From NCBI RefSeq assembly GCF_036240795.1, contig NZ_CP108454.1, forward strand, positions 3,968,001-4,032,000: a stretch of 64,000 nucleotides of DNA, read 5' to 3'. The notes beneath the pieces are model-generated. The model worked only from the letters and a program-made list of their open reading frames with translations. It ran no database searches and was not told the DNA's origin. Positions within the stretch are counted from its first letter, which is position 1. Every line of letters begins with the position of its first letter. This DNA comes from Streptomyces sp. NBC_01268. Lineage in GTDB: Bacteria > Actinomycetota > Actinomycetes > Streptomycetales > Streptomycetaceae. Positions 25,182-33,814 of this stretch are shown piece after piece. A program made the position numbers and the translations under genes.

Positions 25182-26936
25182 ATGGGTATTCGGAGTTTGC
25201 TGCGCAAGGTATTCGGCCGGGACCGCGCGAACGACGCCGAAGAGTCCTCCGCCCCGGCGACCTCCGTACCGGCCCAGTCGTCGGGCCCGGGCGAGGCCGA
25301 GGGAACCACCACGTCCCAGCCCCCCTCCTCGGAGGAGAGCCCCGCCGAACGCGCGGCGGCCGACCTCGTGGCGGCCTCCTTCGACAACCCGCAGGTACCG
25401 GCGGCCCGACGGGCGTCGGACGGCGGCGAGGCGGAGACGGCTCCGGCGGAGGCCGAGGCTGCTCCGGCAGAGGCGACGGCTGAGGCGGAGACGGCTCCGG
25501 CGGAGGCCGAGGCGACGGTGGAGGTTGCGGCCGAGGCGCCGGCTGAGGCAGAGGCTGCTCCGGCGGAGGCCGAGGCTCCGGTGGCGACGGGCGAGGCGGA
25601 GGAGACCGCCGCGGCAAGCGACGCTGCGGACGCCGATGCGACGGAGACGGTGGACGCGGACGCGTCGGAGTCCTCGGCGGTGGCCGAGACGACGGTGGAC
25701 GCGGACACCGCCGGGACGCCTGCCACGGCGGACGAGGCGGAAGAGACCGCCGCGACGGGCGACGTGTCGCATGCCCCGGCGGAGAGGGAGCCGGCGACGG
25801 CGGACACCGACGCCGCTGGGCCGGAGGCCGCGGCGGACGCCGACACCGCCGAGGCGACGGCGACCGGGGACTCCGACACCGCCGAGCCGGAGGCCCCCTC
25901 CGGCCTCACGGTCGAGGTGCCGGCCGCGCGGACCGCGGACGAGGAGCCCTCCCCCGCCGAGGAGCCCGTCGCCGCGGACGCGCCCGCGGCGCAGATCCCG
26001 GCCGCCCGCGAGTCCGCCGAGACGGCGGAGCCGACGGACACGGCCGACGCCCCGGACGCCCCGGCCGCCCTGGACACCCCGGCTCTCGCCGAGGCCCCGG
26101 CGGAGGAGCCCGCCACCGACACCCCGGTCGAAGCTCCGGCCGAGACCCCGGCCGAGGAGCCGGCCACAGCCGAGACCCCGGCCGAGACCCCGGTCGAAGC
26201 CCCGGTCGAAGCCCCGGCCGAGGAGCCGGCCACCGCCGAGGCCCCGGCGGAGGAGCCGGCCGCCGGCACCCCCGCCCTCTCCCTCGCCAAGGTCAAGGCC
26301 GTCGCCCCGCACCTCGCGGACGCCTACAAGGCCGCCGGGGCCGTGCTGAAGAAGCAGGGTCTGGCGGGGGCCCGGGCGGCCGTGTACCTCGTGGTGGACC
26401 GGTCGGGGTCGATGCGGCCGTACTTCAAGGACGGGTCCGTGCAGCGGCTCGCGGAGCAGACCGTGGCGCTGGCCGCGCACCTCTCCGAGGACGCGACGGT
26501 CACGGCGGTCTTCTTCTCGACGGACATCGACGGCACCGCCGAGCTCCGCCCCGCCGACCTCACCCCGGACCGCATCGAGACGGTCAACGCGACGCTCGGC
26601 CGGATGGGCAGGACCAACTACCACCGGGCGGTCGAGGAGGTCCTGGCCCACCACGAGAAGAACGACCCGGCGCGCCCGGCGCTCGTGGTGTTCCAGACGG
26701 ACGGCGCGCCCGAGTCCCGTACGGCCGCCACGCAGGCGCTGGCGGAGGCGGCGGACCGCCCGGTGCACTGGCGGTTCACGGCCTGGGGCGAGGAGGACGG
26801 CAAGGCCTTCGACTACCTCCGGAAGCTGCCCGCGACCGCCCCGCGGACCGGTGTCCACCTGGCGGGCCCGGCCCCGCTGGAGACCCCGCACGCCGCGTTC
26901 TACCGCGGGCTGCTCGCGGACGCCCCGGCGCTCTGA
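25182..26936 (+). CDS. VWA-domain protein with long Ala/Glu/Pro repeat arm
   Basis: A 584-residue protein. A short basic head (MGIRSLLRKVFGRDR) is followed by about 340 residues of low-complexity Ala/Glu/Pro/Thr sequence built from units such as APAEAE, ETPAEEPATAE and EAPAEEPAA. After a short helical linker (SLAKVKAVAPHLADAYKAAG) comes a C-terminal von Willebrand A domain of about 220 residues with the MIDAS motif DRSGS in YLVVDRSGSMRPYF, then TNYHRAVEEVLAHH and VFQTDGAPE. This domain resembles the VWA proteins of tellurite-resistance-type (TerF-like) systems. GAAGGGG lies before ATG 25182. The acidic arm could act as a spacer or wall-facing stalk, but no signal peptide is visible. Confidence 0.85.
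   Translation: MGIRSLLRKVFGRDRANDAEESSAPATSVPAQSSGPGEAEGTTTSQPPSSEESPAERAAADLVAASFDNPQVPAARRASDGGEAETAPAEAEAAPAEATAEAETAPAEAEATVEVAAEAPAEAEAAPAEAEAPVATGEAEETAAASDAADADATETVDADASESSAVAETTVDADTAGTPATADEAEETAATGDVSHAPAEREPATADTDAAGPEAAADADTAEATATGDSDTAEPEAPSGLTVEVPAARTADEEPSPAEEPVAADAPAAQIPAARESAETAEPTDTADAPDAPAALDTPALAEAPAEEPATDTPVEAPAETPAEEPATAETPAETPVEAPVEAPAEEPATAEAPAEEPAAGTPALSLAKVKAVAPHLADAYKAAGAVLKKQGLAGARAAVYLVVDRSGSMRPYFKDGSVQRLAEQTVALAAHLSEDATVTAVFFSTDIDGTAELRPADLTPDRIETVNATLGRMGRTNYHRAVEEVLAHHEKNDPARPALVVFQTDGAPESRTAATQALAEAADRPVHWRFTAWGEEDGKAFDYLRKLPATAPRTGVHLAGPAPLETPHAAFYRGLLADAPAL
25430..26265 (+). repeat. Degenerate tandem repeat coding Ala/Glu/Pro-rich arm
   Basis: Codons GCG/GCC-GAG-CCG recur in units of roughly 12-24 bases; the clearest copies are at 26090-26265 (gccgaggagccggcc and relatives) and 25430-25600 (ccggcggaggccgaggc and relatives). 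They create long open frames on the other strand that are not genes. Such arrays expand and contract between strains. Confidence 0.75.
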
Positions 26937-26970
26937 CGGACGGCGTGGCGGGCCCCGGCCCACCCGCCGG

Positions 26971-27022
26971 AACGGGGGCCCGGGGGGGCAGGCCGGACGG
27001 CTTGCCCCCCGGGCCCCCGTTT
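26971..27022. terminator. Rho-independent terminator after the VWA gene
   Basis: Arms AACGGGGGCCCGGGGGGGCA (26971-26990) and TGCCCCCCGGGCCCCCGTT (27003-27021) pair almost fully, and TTTT follows. It sits between the VWA gene and metG and shields metG from read-through. Confidence 0.85.
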
Positions 27023-27052
27023 TAACCGTGTGAGGGGACCCTGTTCCGGCCG

Positions 27053-27059
27053 TTAAAAT
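27053..27059 (+). promoter_or_regulatory. Possible -10 element for leaderless metG transcript
   Basis: TTAAAAT ends seven bases before ATG 27067 and no ribosome-binding site is seen, so transcription could start at the ATG. The -35 region is unclear. Confidence 0.4.
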
Positions 27060-27066
27060 TCGCACC

Positions 27067-28674
27067 ATGGCGGCCACTGGATCCGAGAAGCAGGGCACGA
27101 AGGCGTTCTACGTCTCGACCCCCATCTACTACGTCAACGACGCTCCTCACCTGGGCCACGCCTACACGACCGTCGCAGGCGACGTGCTCACCCGCTGGCA
27201 CCGCCAGCGCGGTGAGAAGGTGTGGTACCTCACCGGCACGGACGAGCACGGTCAGAAGATCATGCGCACGGCCGAGGCGAACAACGTCACTCCCCAGGCC
27301 TGGTGCGACAAGCTGGTCGAGGAGGCGTGGAAGCCCCTCTGGGAGCACCTGAACATCGCGAACGACGACTTCATCCGCACCACGCAGAAGCGTCACACCG
27401 ACCGCGTCCAGGAGTTCGTGCAGGACCTGTACGACAAGGACGAGATCTACAAGGGCGGGTACGAAGGCCCGTACTGCGTGGGCTGCGAGGAGTACAAGCT
27501 CCCGGGCGATCTCATCGAGGCCGAGGACGGCACGAAGCTGTGCGCCGTCCACAAGAAGCCGGTGGAGATCCTCAAGGAGGAGAACTACTTCTTCAAGCTG
27601 AGCCAGTACGGCCCGAAGCTGCTGGAGTTCTACGAGGCGAACCCGGGCTTCATCCAGCCCGAGTCGGCCCGCAACGAGGTCGTGAACTTCGTCAAGCAGG
27701 GCCTGGAGGACCTCTCCATCTCGCGCTCGACGTTCGACTGGGGCGTCCCGGTGCCGTGGGACGACAAGCACGTGATCTACGTGTGGGTCGACGCGCTCCT
27801 GAACTACGCGACGGCGGTCGGCTACAACGAGAACCCGGCGAAGTTCGACGAGACCTTCCCGGCCAACGTGCACCTGATCGGCAAGGACATCCTGCGCTTC
27901 CACGCGGTGATCTGGCCCGCGATGCTGATGGCGCAGGGTCTGCCGGTCCCGGGCCGGATCGCGGCCAACGGCTGGCTGATGGTCGGCGGCGAGAAGATGT
28001 CGAAGTCGAACCTGACCGGCATCAAGCCGCAGGACCTGACCTCGCACTTCGGCGTGGACGCGTACCGCTGGTACTTCCTGCGTGCGATCGCGTTCGGCCA
28101 GGACGGCTCGTTCTCGTGGGAGGACTTCTCCGCCCGCTACACGTCCGAGCTGGCCAACGACTACGGCAACCTCGCCTCGCGCGTGGCGGCGATGGTCGGC
28201 AAGTACTTCGGCGGCGAGCTGCCGGCGGCGACGGCGGACGGCGACGCGGAGAAGGCGGTCCACGAGGGCCTGGCCAAGGCCGTCGCGACGGCCGACCGGA
28301 AGATCGGCGAGGAGCTGGACTTCCAGGGCGGCATCCTGGCGATCTTCGACTTCGTGAAGCAGGTCAACGGCTACATCACGGAGCAGGAGCCGTGGAAGGT
28401 CGCGAAGGACGAGTCGGAGGAGGGCCGGGCCCGCCTGGCGACGATCCTCTACACGGCCGCCGAGTCCCTGCGCGCGGTCGCGGTCCTGCTGAACCCGGTC
28501 ATGCCGGAGACCTCGCAGGCGCTCTGGGACTCCCTGGGCGCCGAGGCGTCGCTGGGCGCCCTGTCCGCCCAGCCGGTCCAGCACGCGGGCGACTGGGGCC
28601 GGCTGCCCGCCGGCGCGACGGTGACGAAGGGCGCGGTCCTGTTCCCCCGCCTGGAGGACCCGAAGAAGGACTGA
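27067..28674 (+). CDS. metG: Methionyl-tRNA synthetase
   Basis: Class I synthetase that charges tRNA-Met in the cytosol. The 535-residue protein has the HIGH-type motif HLGH in APHLGHAYTTVAGD, the KMSKS motif in GGEKMSKSNLTGI, and the zinc-like CVGCEEYKLPGDL knuckle. The length and order of the domains (catalytic core to about residue 390, then anticodon-binding helical domain) fit the short type without the C-terminal EMAP-like extension. Start ATG 27067 has TTAAAAT just upstream, suggesting a leaderless mRNA. It is followed by a strong hairpin. Confidence 0.98.
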   Translation: MAATGSEKQGTKAFYVSTPIYYVNDAPHLGHAYTTVAGDVLTRWHRQRGEKVWYLTGTDEHGQKIMRTAEANNVTPQAWCDKLVEEAWKPLWEHLNIANDDFIRTTQKRHTDRVQEFVQDLYDKDEIYKGGYEGPYCVGCEEYKLPGDLIEAEDGTKLCAVHKKPVEILKEENYFFKLSQYGPKLLEFYEANPGFIQPESARNEVVNFVKQGLEDLSISRSTFDWGVPVPWDDKHVIYVWVDALLNYATAVGYNENPAKFDETFPANVHLIGKDILRFHAVIWPAMLMAQGLPVPGRIAANGWLMVGGEKMSKSNLTGIKPQDLTSHFGVDAYRWYFLRAIAFGQDGSFSWEDFSARYTSELANDYGNLASRVAAMVGKYFGGELPAATADGDAEKAVHEGLAKAVATADRKIGEELDFQGGILAIFDFVKQVNGYITEQEPWKVAKDESEEGRARLATILYTAAESLRAVAVLLNPVMPETSQALWDSLGAEASLGALSAQPVQHAGDWGRLPAGATVTKGAVLFPRLEDPKKD

Positions 28675-28705
28675 CCCCCGGGTCGCCCCCCCCCAGCACC
28701 ACCAG

Positions 28706-28745
28706 AAGGCCGCCGCCCTTCCCGTACGGGAGGGACGGCGGCCTT
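28706..28745 (+). terminator. Long-stem terminator after metG
   Basis: Arms AAGGCCGCCG (28706-28715) and CGGCGGCCTT (28736-28745) plus the inner palindrome TCCCGTACGGGA form one long stem within 72 bases of the metG stop. Confidence 0.85.
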
Positions 28746-28811
28746 CGGCGTGGCCGGAGGGAGGCATCCTCACTCCCACGAGTGAACGCCGCTCGTTCCC
28801 ACCCCACCAGC

Positions 28812-28829
28812 CACTGGCATATGCCAGTG
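28812..28829. promoter_or_regulatory. Perfect 18-base palindrome upstream of Uma2-type gene
   Basis: CACTGGCATATGCCAGTG is fully self-complementary with no spacer, about 90 bases before the preferred start codon. It looks like an operator for a dimeric regulator such as a GntR- or XRE-type protein; none is encoded nearby. Confidence 0.6.
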
Positions 28830-28917
28830 TCCTGGCGTGGCGACAGCGACGAATCCGTCCGCGCGATCGGACGAACACGTACCGTGGAAGGCACCACCGA
28901 TCCCGGAGGAGGCCGCC

Positions 28918-29505
28918 GTGGAGGCAGTCGAGCAGCGGACCCGTGCCATGACCCAGGAGCTCTTCGAGGAGCTCGCACGGGTGGGCGACCGGCTGAGCGA
29001 TGCCCTGCGCCTGGAGTTCATCGACGGGAAGATCGGGGAGAAGGCTTTGCCGGACGGCGACCACGGGCGGATCATCCAGTGGCTCACCCGCCTCTGCATC
29101 CAGACCAACACGGAATGGTGGCTGCACGTCGACCAAGGGCTTCGGGTCGAGACGTACCGCAAGGGAAACGCCCGCCCCGACGGAGTGCTCGCGCAGAGCG
29201 ACACCTTCGTGGGCCAGGGCGAGTGGGCCGACCCCGGCGGCGTCCTCATGGCCGTCGAGGTCACCTCCTTCGACTCCGACACCGATCGTCGTGACCGCGT
29301 CGAGAAGCCCCGCGCCTACGCCGAGACCGGCATCCCCGTGTACCTCCTGATCGACCGCGCGGCCGGGGACGTGGTGGTCCACTCGCAGCCGGACAACGGG
29401 CGGTACGAGATGGTGGTGACCGTCGCCTTCGGCAAGACCGTGACCCTGCCCGAGCCGGTGAACATGGAGCTGGACACCGAGCCCCTGAAGGAATGGGTCG
29501 GCTGA
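28918..29505 (+). CDS. Uma2 family endonuclease-fold protein (DUF820)
   Basis: A 195-residue member of the Uma2 (DUF820) group, which adopts a PD-(D/E)xK nuclease-like fold. LEFIDGKIGEKALPDGDHG carries the family's first acidic motif; PDGVLAQSDTF, VLMAVEVTSFDSDTDRRDRVEK (the D-x-n-E-x-K-like core around EVTS and RVEK) and YAETGIPVYLLIDRA follow. GTG 28918 is chosen because GGAGGA is spaced seven bases upstream; the frame extends back to GTG 28837 without such a site. These proteins are highly multiplied in Streptomyces and their role is not settled. It converges on aspS. Confidence 0.87.
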   Translation: MEAVEQRTRAMTQELFEELARVGDRLSDALRLEFIDGKIGEKALPDGDHGRIIQWLTRLCIQTNTEWWLHVDQGLRVETYRKGNARPDGVLAQSDTFVGQGEWADPGGVLMAVEVTSFDSDTDRRDRVEKPRAYAETGIPVYLLIDRAAGDVVVHSQPDNGRYEMVVTVAFGKTVTLPEPVNMELDTEPLKEWVG

Positions 29506-29532
29506 CCGGGCCGCACGCCTCCCGCGCAACCG

Positions 29533-29569
29533 GAAGGGCCCGGAACCGCCGTGCGGTTCCGGGCCCTTC
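29533..29569. terminator. Bidirectional terminator between Uma2-type gene and aspS
   Basis: Perfect 17-base arms GAAGGGCCCGGAACCGC (29533-29549) and GCGGTTCCGGGCCCTTC (29553-29569) with a three-base loop in the gap between convergent genes. Confidence 0.88.
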
Positions 29570-29588
29570 GTTCGTCAGTCCGTCAGGA

Positions 29589-31409
29589 CTAGCGCGCCGC
29601 GTCCGGGTGGACCGACTCCGCCACCGGGCGGTCGTCGGACGGCTTCTCCTTCGCGACCGGCTTGCGGAGCTGGATGTTCAGCTCGCGCAGGCGGGACTCG
29701 TCGAGCTCCGTCGGGGCGCCCATCAGGAGGTCCTGGCCGTTGCCGTTGAGCGGGAAGGCGATGATCTCGCGGATGTTCGGCTCGTCGGCGAGGAGCATCA
29801 CGATGCGGTCGACGCCCGGGGCGATGCCGCCGTGCGGCGGGGCGCCGTACTCGAAGGCGCGGAGCATGCCGGCGAACTCGTGCTCGACGGTCTCCTTCGA
29901 GTAGCCCGCGATCTCGAAGGCCTTGAACATGATCTCGGGCTCGTGGTTCCGGATCGCGCCGGAGGAGAGCTCGATGCCGTTGCAGACGATGTCGTACTGC
30001 CAGCCGAGGACGTCCAGCGGGTCCTGGGTCTCCAGGGCCTCCAGGCCGCCCTGCGGCATCGAGAAGGGGTTGTGCGAGAAGTCGATCTTGCCGGTCTCCT
30101 CGTCCTTCTCGTACATCGGGAAGTCGACGATCCACGCGAAGCGGAAGACGTTCTCCTCGAACTGGCCGGCGCGCTTGGCGGCCTCGACCCGGACCGGGCC
30201 CATGATCTTGGAGACCTCGTCGAACTCGCCCGCGCCGAAGAAGATCGCGTGACCCGGCTCCAGGCCGAGGCGCTCGGTGAGGACCTTGACGTTCTCCTCG
30301 GTGAGGAACTTGGCGATCGGGCCGGTGAGGGCGTTGCCCTCGCCGACGCGGACCCAGGCCAGGCCCTTCGCGCCGAGGGAGACCGCGTAGTCGCCGAGCG
30401 CGTCGAAGAACTTGCGGGGCTGGTCACCGGTGTTCGGCACGGCCAGGGCACGGACGTGCTTGCCGGCGAAGGCCTTGAACTCCGAGTTCTCGAAGACGTC
30501 GGAGATGTCGACGAGCTCCAGGGCCGTGCGCAGGTCGGGCTTGTCGTTGCCGTACTTCAGCATCGACTCGCGGAACGGGATCCGCGGGAAGGGGGAGGTG
30601 ACGTGGCGGCCGCCGCCGAACTCCTCGAAGAGCTCGGTCATCAGCTTCTCGATCGGCTGGAAGACGTCCTCCTGCTCGACGAAGCTCATCTCGACGTCGA
30701 GCTGGTAGAACTCGCCCGGCGAGCGGTCGGCGCGGGCGTCCTCGTCGCGGAAGCAGGGCGCGATCTGGAAGTAGCGGTCGAAGCCGGAGATCATCAGCAG
30801 CTGCTTGAACTGCTGCGGCGCCTGCGGCAGCGCGTAGAACTTGCCCGGGTTCAGACGGGACGGGACGACGAAGTCGCGGGCGCCCTCGGGGGAGGTCGCG
30901 GCGAGGATCGGGGTCGCCATCTCGTTGAAGCCGAGGGCCACCATCTTGGAGCGGATGGCGGCGATGACGGCGGAGCGCAGCATGATGTTGCGGTGCATGC
31001 GCTCGCGACGCAGGTCGAGGAAGCGGAACTCCAGGCGCCGCTCCTCGTTCACGCCGTCGTCGGCGTTGATGGTGAAGGGGATCTGCTTCGCCGCGCCCAG
31101 GACCTCGACCGTGGCGGCCTCGATCTCGATCTCGCCGGTGGCGAGCTCCGGGTTGACGTTGTCGGCGCCACGCGAGACGACCTTGCCGTCCACGCGGACG
31201 ACGGTCTCCTTGGTCAGCTTGTCGAGGACCTCGGCCGCGGCGGTGCCGGGGCGGGCGACCAGCTGGGTGATGCCGTAGTGGTCGCGCAGATCGATGAAGA
31301 GGATGCCGCCCAGGTCGCGCCGATTGTGCAGCCAGCCGCTCAGCCGGACGTCGGTGCCGACGTCAGAGGCGCGGAGCTCGCCGCAGGTGTGGGACCTGTA
31401 CCGATGCAT
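29589..31409 (-). CDS. aspS: Aspartyl-tRNA synthetase
   Basis: Class II synthetase that charges tRNA-Asp. The 606-residue protein has the OB-fold anticodon domain at the N-terminus ([35 protein letters not shown]), motif 2 region [21 protein letters not shown], the bacterial GAD insertion in the middle, and motif 3 [20 protein letters not shown] near the C-terminus. Length fits the bacterial type. ATG 31409 is the canonical start; only a weak ribosome-binding site (AAGGATC) lies farther upstream. It is divergent from the SpoIIE-type gene, from which it is separated by 142 bases. Confidence 0.98.
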   Translation of the reverse strand: MHRYRSHTCGELRASDVGTDVRLSGWLHNRRDLGGILFIDLRDHYGITQLVARPGTAAAEVLDKLTKETVVRVDGKVVSRGADNVNPELATGEIEIEAATVEVLGAAKQIPFTINADDGVNEERRLEFRFLDLRRERMHRNIMLRSAVIAAIRSKMVALGFNEMATPILAATSPEGARDFVVPSRLNPGKFYALPQAPQQFKQLLMISGFDRYFQIAPCFRDEDARADRSPGEFYQLDVEMSFVEQEDVFQPIEKLMTELFEEFGGGRHVTSPFPRIPFRESMLKYGNDKPDLRTALELVDISDVFENSEFKAFAGKHVRALAVPNTGDQPRKFFDALGDYAVSLGAKGLAWVRVGEGNALTGPIAKFLTEENVKVLTERLGLEPGHAIFFGAGEFDEVSKIMGPVRVEAAKRAGQFEENVFRFAWIVDFPMYEKDEETGKIDFSHNPFSMPQGGLEALETQDPLDVLGWQYDIVCNGIELSSGAIRNHEPEIMFKAFEIAGYSKETVEHEFAGMLRAFEYGAPPHGGIAPGVDRIVMLLADEPNIREIIAFPLNGNGQDLLMGAPTELDESRLRELNIQLRKPVAKEKPSDDRPVAESVHPDAAR

Positions 31410-31551
31410 CGTCGTTCATCCAGTTCTTCGGGATCCTTGGTGGACGCCGGACGGAGACGCGTCCAGCCGTCCCAGGGTACCGGGCCACCCATGATCGCGA
31501 TTCGAATACTCTCAGTGGCGACTTGCTGTCCGATATTCATAAAGTGGGGCA
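31410..31551. promoter_or_regulatory. Divergent promoter region aspS / SpoIIE-type gene
   Basis: The 142-base gap contains an AT-rich patch at 31495-31545 (ATTCGAATACTCT and GATATTCATAAAG), strongly unlike the surroundings. It probably holds the promoter and an operator for the SpoIIE-type gene. No riboswitch or T-box is evident for aspS. Confidence 0.5.
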
Positions 31552-33747
31552 ATGCGCACCGAGGACGTCCTGGCCGCCATCGCGACCGGCCTGTGGCGCT
31601 GGGACAACGCGTCCGGGGTGGTCACCCTCGACGCCGAGGCGGCCCGGCTCCTCGGGCTGCCCGCCGAGCCGGTGCGGCTCACCGAGGCGGCCGTGCGCTC
31701 GCGCTTCCATCCCGTCGACTGGAACGAGATCGACGGCGTGGTCCACCTGGCCGTCGCCGAGGGCACCCTGGCCGAGGCCCGGCTGCGCATCATGGACGAG
31801 CACGGCCGGGTGATCCGTACCGTACGGACCAGGTCCAAGCCGCTCGTCGAGGGGGACGACTACCAACTGGTCGGCACCCTCCAGGAGGTCGCCGAACCGC
31901 AGCCCGGCACCGCCGCCTCCACCCCCATCACCGGCGACTGGCGCCGCTCGCGCGAGGCGTTCCTGCTGGACGCGGGGCGGGCCCTCGCGGAGGCCCGGTC
32001 GACGGCCGAGGTGCTGCGGGTGGCGGCCTCGCTGTCCATGCCCGGCTTCTCGCCGGACGGGCTCGCCGTCTTCGGCCTGGCCGGCGACCGGCTGACGATC
32101 ATCGGGCACCACGGGCACAGCGAGGGCGACGAGGGCCCCTTCACCTCGATGACCCTGGACACCGACTACCCGGCGGCGGAGGTGGCGCGGACCGGGCGGG
32201 CGATCTACCTGCCGACGCCCGAGGAGTACCTGCGCCGCTTCCCCATGACCTGGCCGCTCGCCCAGCGCTTCGGCCGCCGCTCCTGGGCCTTCGTCCCCCT
32301 GATCGTCGCCGGGCGCACGATGGGCGCCTGGATGGCGGCGTTCAAGCACCCGGTCGCCTTCACGCCCGACGAGCGCTCGGTGCTCACCACCGTGGCCAGG
32401 ATGCTGGCCCAGGCGCTGGCCCGGGCCGGGGTGGCCGAGTCGGAGCGCGAGCTGTCGCTGGGGCTCCAGCGGACGATGATGCCGGCGCTCGGCCCCGGCA
32501 TCCCCGGCATCCAGGTGGCCGCCCGGTACGTGCCCACCGGCGGCGGCCTCCAGGTCGGCGGCGACTGGTACGACATGATCCGGCTGCCCGGCGGGTCCGG
32601 CGCCGGGCGGATCGCCCTGGTGATCGGCGACGTCCAGGGCCATGACGTGCGCGCGGCCGGCCTCATGGGGCAGCTGCGGATCGCCCTGCGGGCGTACGCG
32701 TCCGAGGGGCACCGCCCGGACGCCGTGCTCTCCCGGGCCTCCCGGTTCCTGTACGGCGTCAACGACAGCACGGACGGCACCGACGGCACCGACGGGGACG
32801 GGGCGTACGGCGGGGCGTACGGCGGCCCCCGCTTCGCCACCTGTCTGTACCTGGAGGTCGACCTGGAGTCCGGGGTGGTCGAGATCGCCCGCGCCGGGCA
32901 TCCCGATCCGGCGGTGCGGATGACCGACGGAACGGTTCTCCTGAGGCCCACCGCGGGCGGCCTTCCGCTCGGCATCGACCCCGACACCGACTACCCCACC
33001 ACCCGGCTCACCCTGGAGCCCGGCGAGACCCTGATGATCTGCACCGACGGCCTCCTGGAGACCGGCGGCCACGACCTGGACACCGGCTGGGAGCGGGTCC
33101 GCAAGCTGCTGGAGGCGGACGACGGCGAGGACCTGGAGGAGCTCGCCGACCGCCTGGTCGAGGCCGTCCACGGGCCCGGCTCGCACCACACCACCGGGCC
33201 GCTCGCCGACCGCCGCGAGGACGACATCGCGGTGCTGCTGCTGTCCCGGCAGGGCGCGGCCGCGCTGCCGGCCCCGCGCCGCACGATGATGACCGTCGCC
33301 CAGGCCGAGCCCGAGCGGATCGCCGCCGCCCGCGAGCAGCTGCGCCAGCTCCTGCACGACTGGTCGGACGAGGACCAGGTCGACTCGGCGGTCCTGATGG
33401 TCTCCGAGATGGTCACCAACGTGCTGGTCCACACCGACGGCGACGCGCTGCTCGTCGCCGAGGTCGTGTGCGGCGGGAAGTCCCGGCGGCTCCGCGTCGA
33501 GGTCGCCGACGCGAGCGACGAGCTGCCGCACAAGCGGCACCCGGGCGAGATGGCCTCCAGCGGACGCGGGCTGTGGCTGATGGAGATGCTGGCGCACGCG
33601 TGGGGCGTGGACCCGCGGGGCGAGGGCAAGTCGATCTGGTTCGAACTCCACGAGCCGCACGAGGACGACGCGCCGGACGGGGAGCCGGACGGGGAGCCGG
33701 ACGACGCGCCGGACGCGCCCGACGTACCCCCCGCGCCCTCCCCGTGA
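31552..33747 (+). CDS. PAS-GAF-SpoIIE phosphatase-HATPase signalling protein
   Basis: A 731-residue cytosolic regulator of the RsbU/anti-sigma partner-switching class. An N-terminal PAS-like domain (about residues 1-125; VVTLDAEAARLLGLPAEPVR) is followed by GAF (about 135-300), a PP2C-type SpoIIE phosphatase (about 305-565), and a C-terminal HATPase_c anti-sigma-type kinase domain (about 580-710). Phosphatase acidic residues are seen in QVGGDWYDM, VIGDVQGHDVRAAG, ICTDGLLE and RREDDIAVL. The kinase has the N-box MVSEMVTNVLVHTD and the GRGLWLMEML loop. A short Asp/Gly/Tyr repeat (STDGTDGTDGDG) interrupts the phosphatase. It could both dephosphorylate and phosphorylate anti-sigma antagonists. 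Confidence 0.92.
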   Translation: MRTEDVLAAIATGLWRWDNASGVVTLDAEAARLLGLPAEPVRLTEAAVRSRFHPVDWNEIDGVVHLAVAEGTLAEARLRIMDEHGRVIRTVRTRSKPLVEGDDYQLVGTLQEVAEPQPGTAASTPITGDWRRSREAFLLDAGRALAEARSTAEVLRVAASLSMPGFSPDGLAVFGLAGDRLTIIGHHGHSEGDEGPFTSMTLDTDYPAAEVARTGRAIYLPTPEEYLRRFPMTWPLAQRFGRRSWAFVPLIVAGRTMGAWMAAFKHPVAFTPDERSVLTTVARMLAQALARAGVAESERELSLGLQRTMMPALGPGIPGIQVAARYVPTGGGLQVGGDWYDMIRLPGGSGAGRIALVIGDVQGHDVRAAGLMGQLRIALRAYASEGHRPDAVLSRASRFLYGVNDSTDGTDGTDGDGAYGGAYGGPRFATCLYLEVDLESGVVEIARAGHPDPAVRMTDGTVLLRPTAGGLPLGIDPDTDYPTTRLTLEPGETLMICTDGLLETGGHDLDTGWERVRKLLEADDGEDLEELADRLVEAVHGPGSHHTTGPLADRREDDIAVLLLSRQGAAALPAPRRTMMTVAQAEPERIAAAREQLRQLLHDWSDEDQVDSAVLMVSEMVTNVLVHTDGDALLVAEVVCGGKSRRLRVEVADASDELPHKRHPGEMASSGRGLWLMEMLAHAWGVDPRGEGKSIWFELHEPHEDDAPDGEPDGEPDDAPDAPDVPPAPSP

Positions 33748-33814
33748 CGCGCGCCCTCCCGTCCCCCGGAGGAGACTGGTCTCGTACGGTCGCCGGGGGG
33801 ACCGGGAGCCCGCC

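Noticed and set aside
23135..26296. A 1053-codon open frame on the minus strand
   Set aside because: It lies across the VWA repeat region on the opposite strand and the PhoX gene in another frame; Ser/Ala/Gly repeats simply mirror the codon repeats.
25116..27098. A 660-codon minus-strand frame rich in Gly/Arg repeats
   Set aside because: Antisense of the VWA gene repeat; it even runs into the metG start and has no recognisable domain.
28837..28917. GTG 28837 as the Uma2-type start
   Set aside because: No ribosome-binding site; GTG 28918 has GGAGGA at the ideal spacing.
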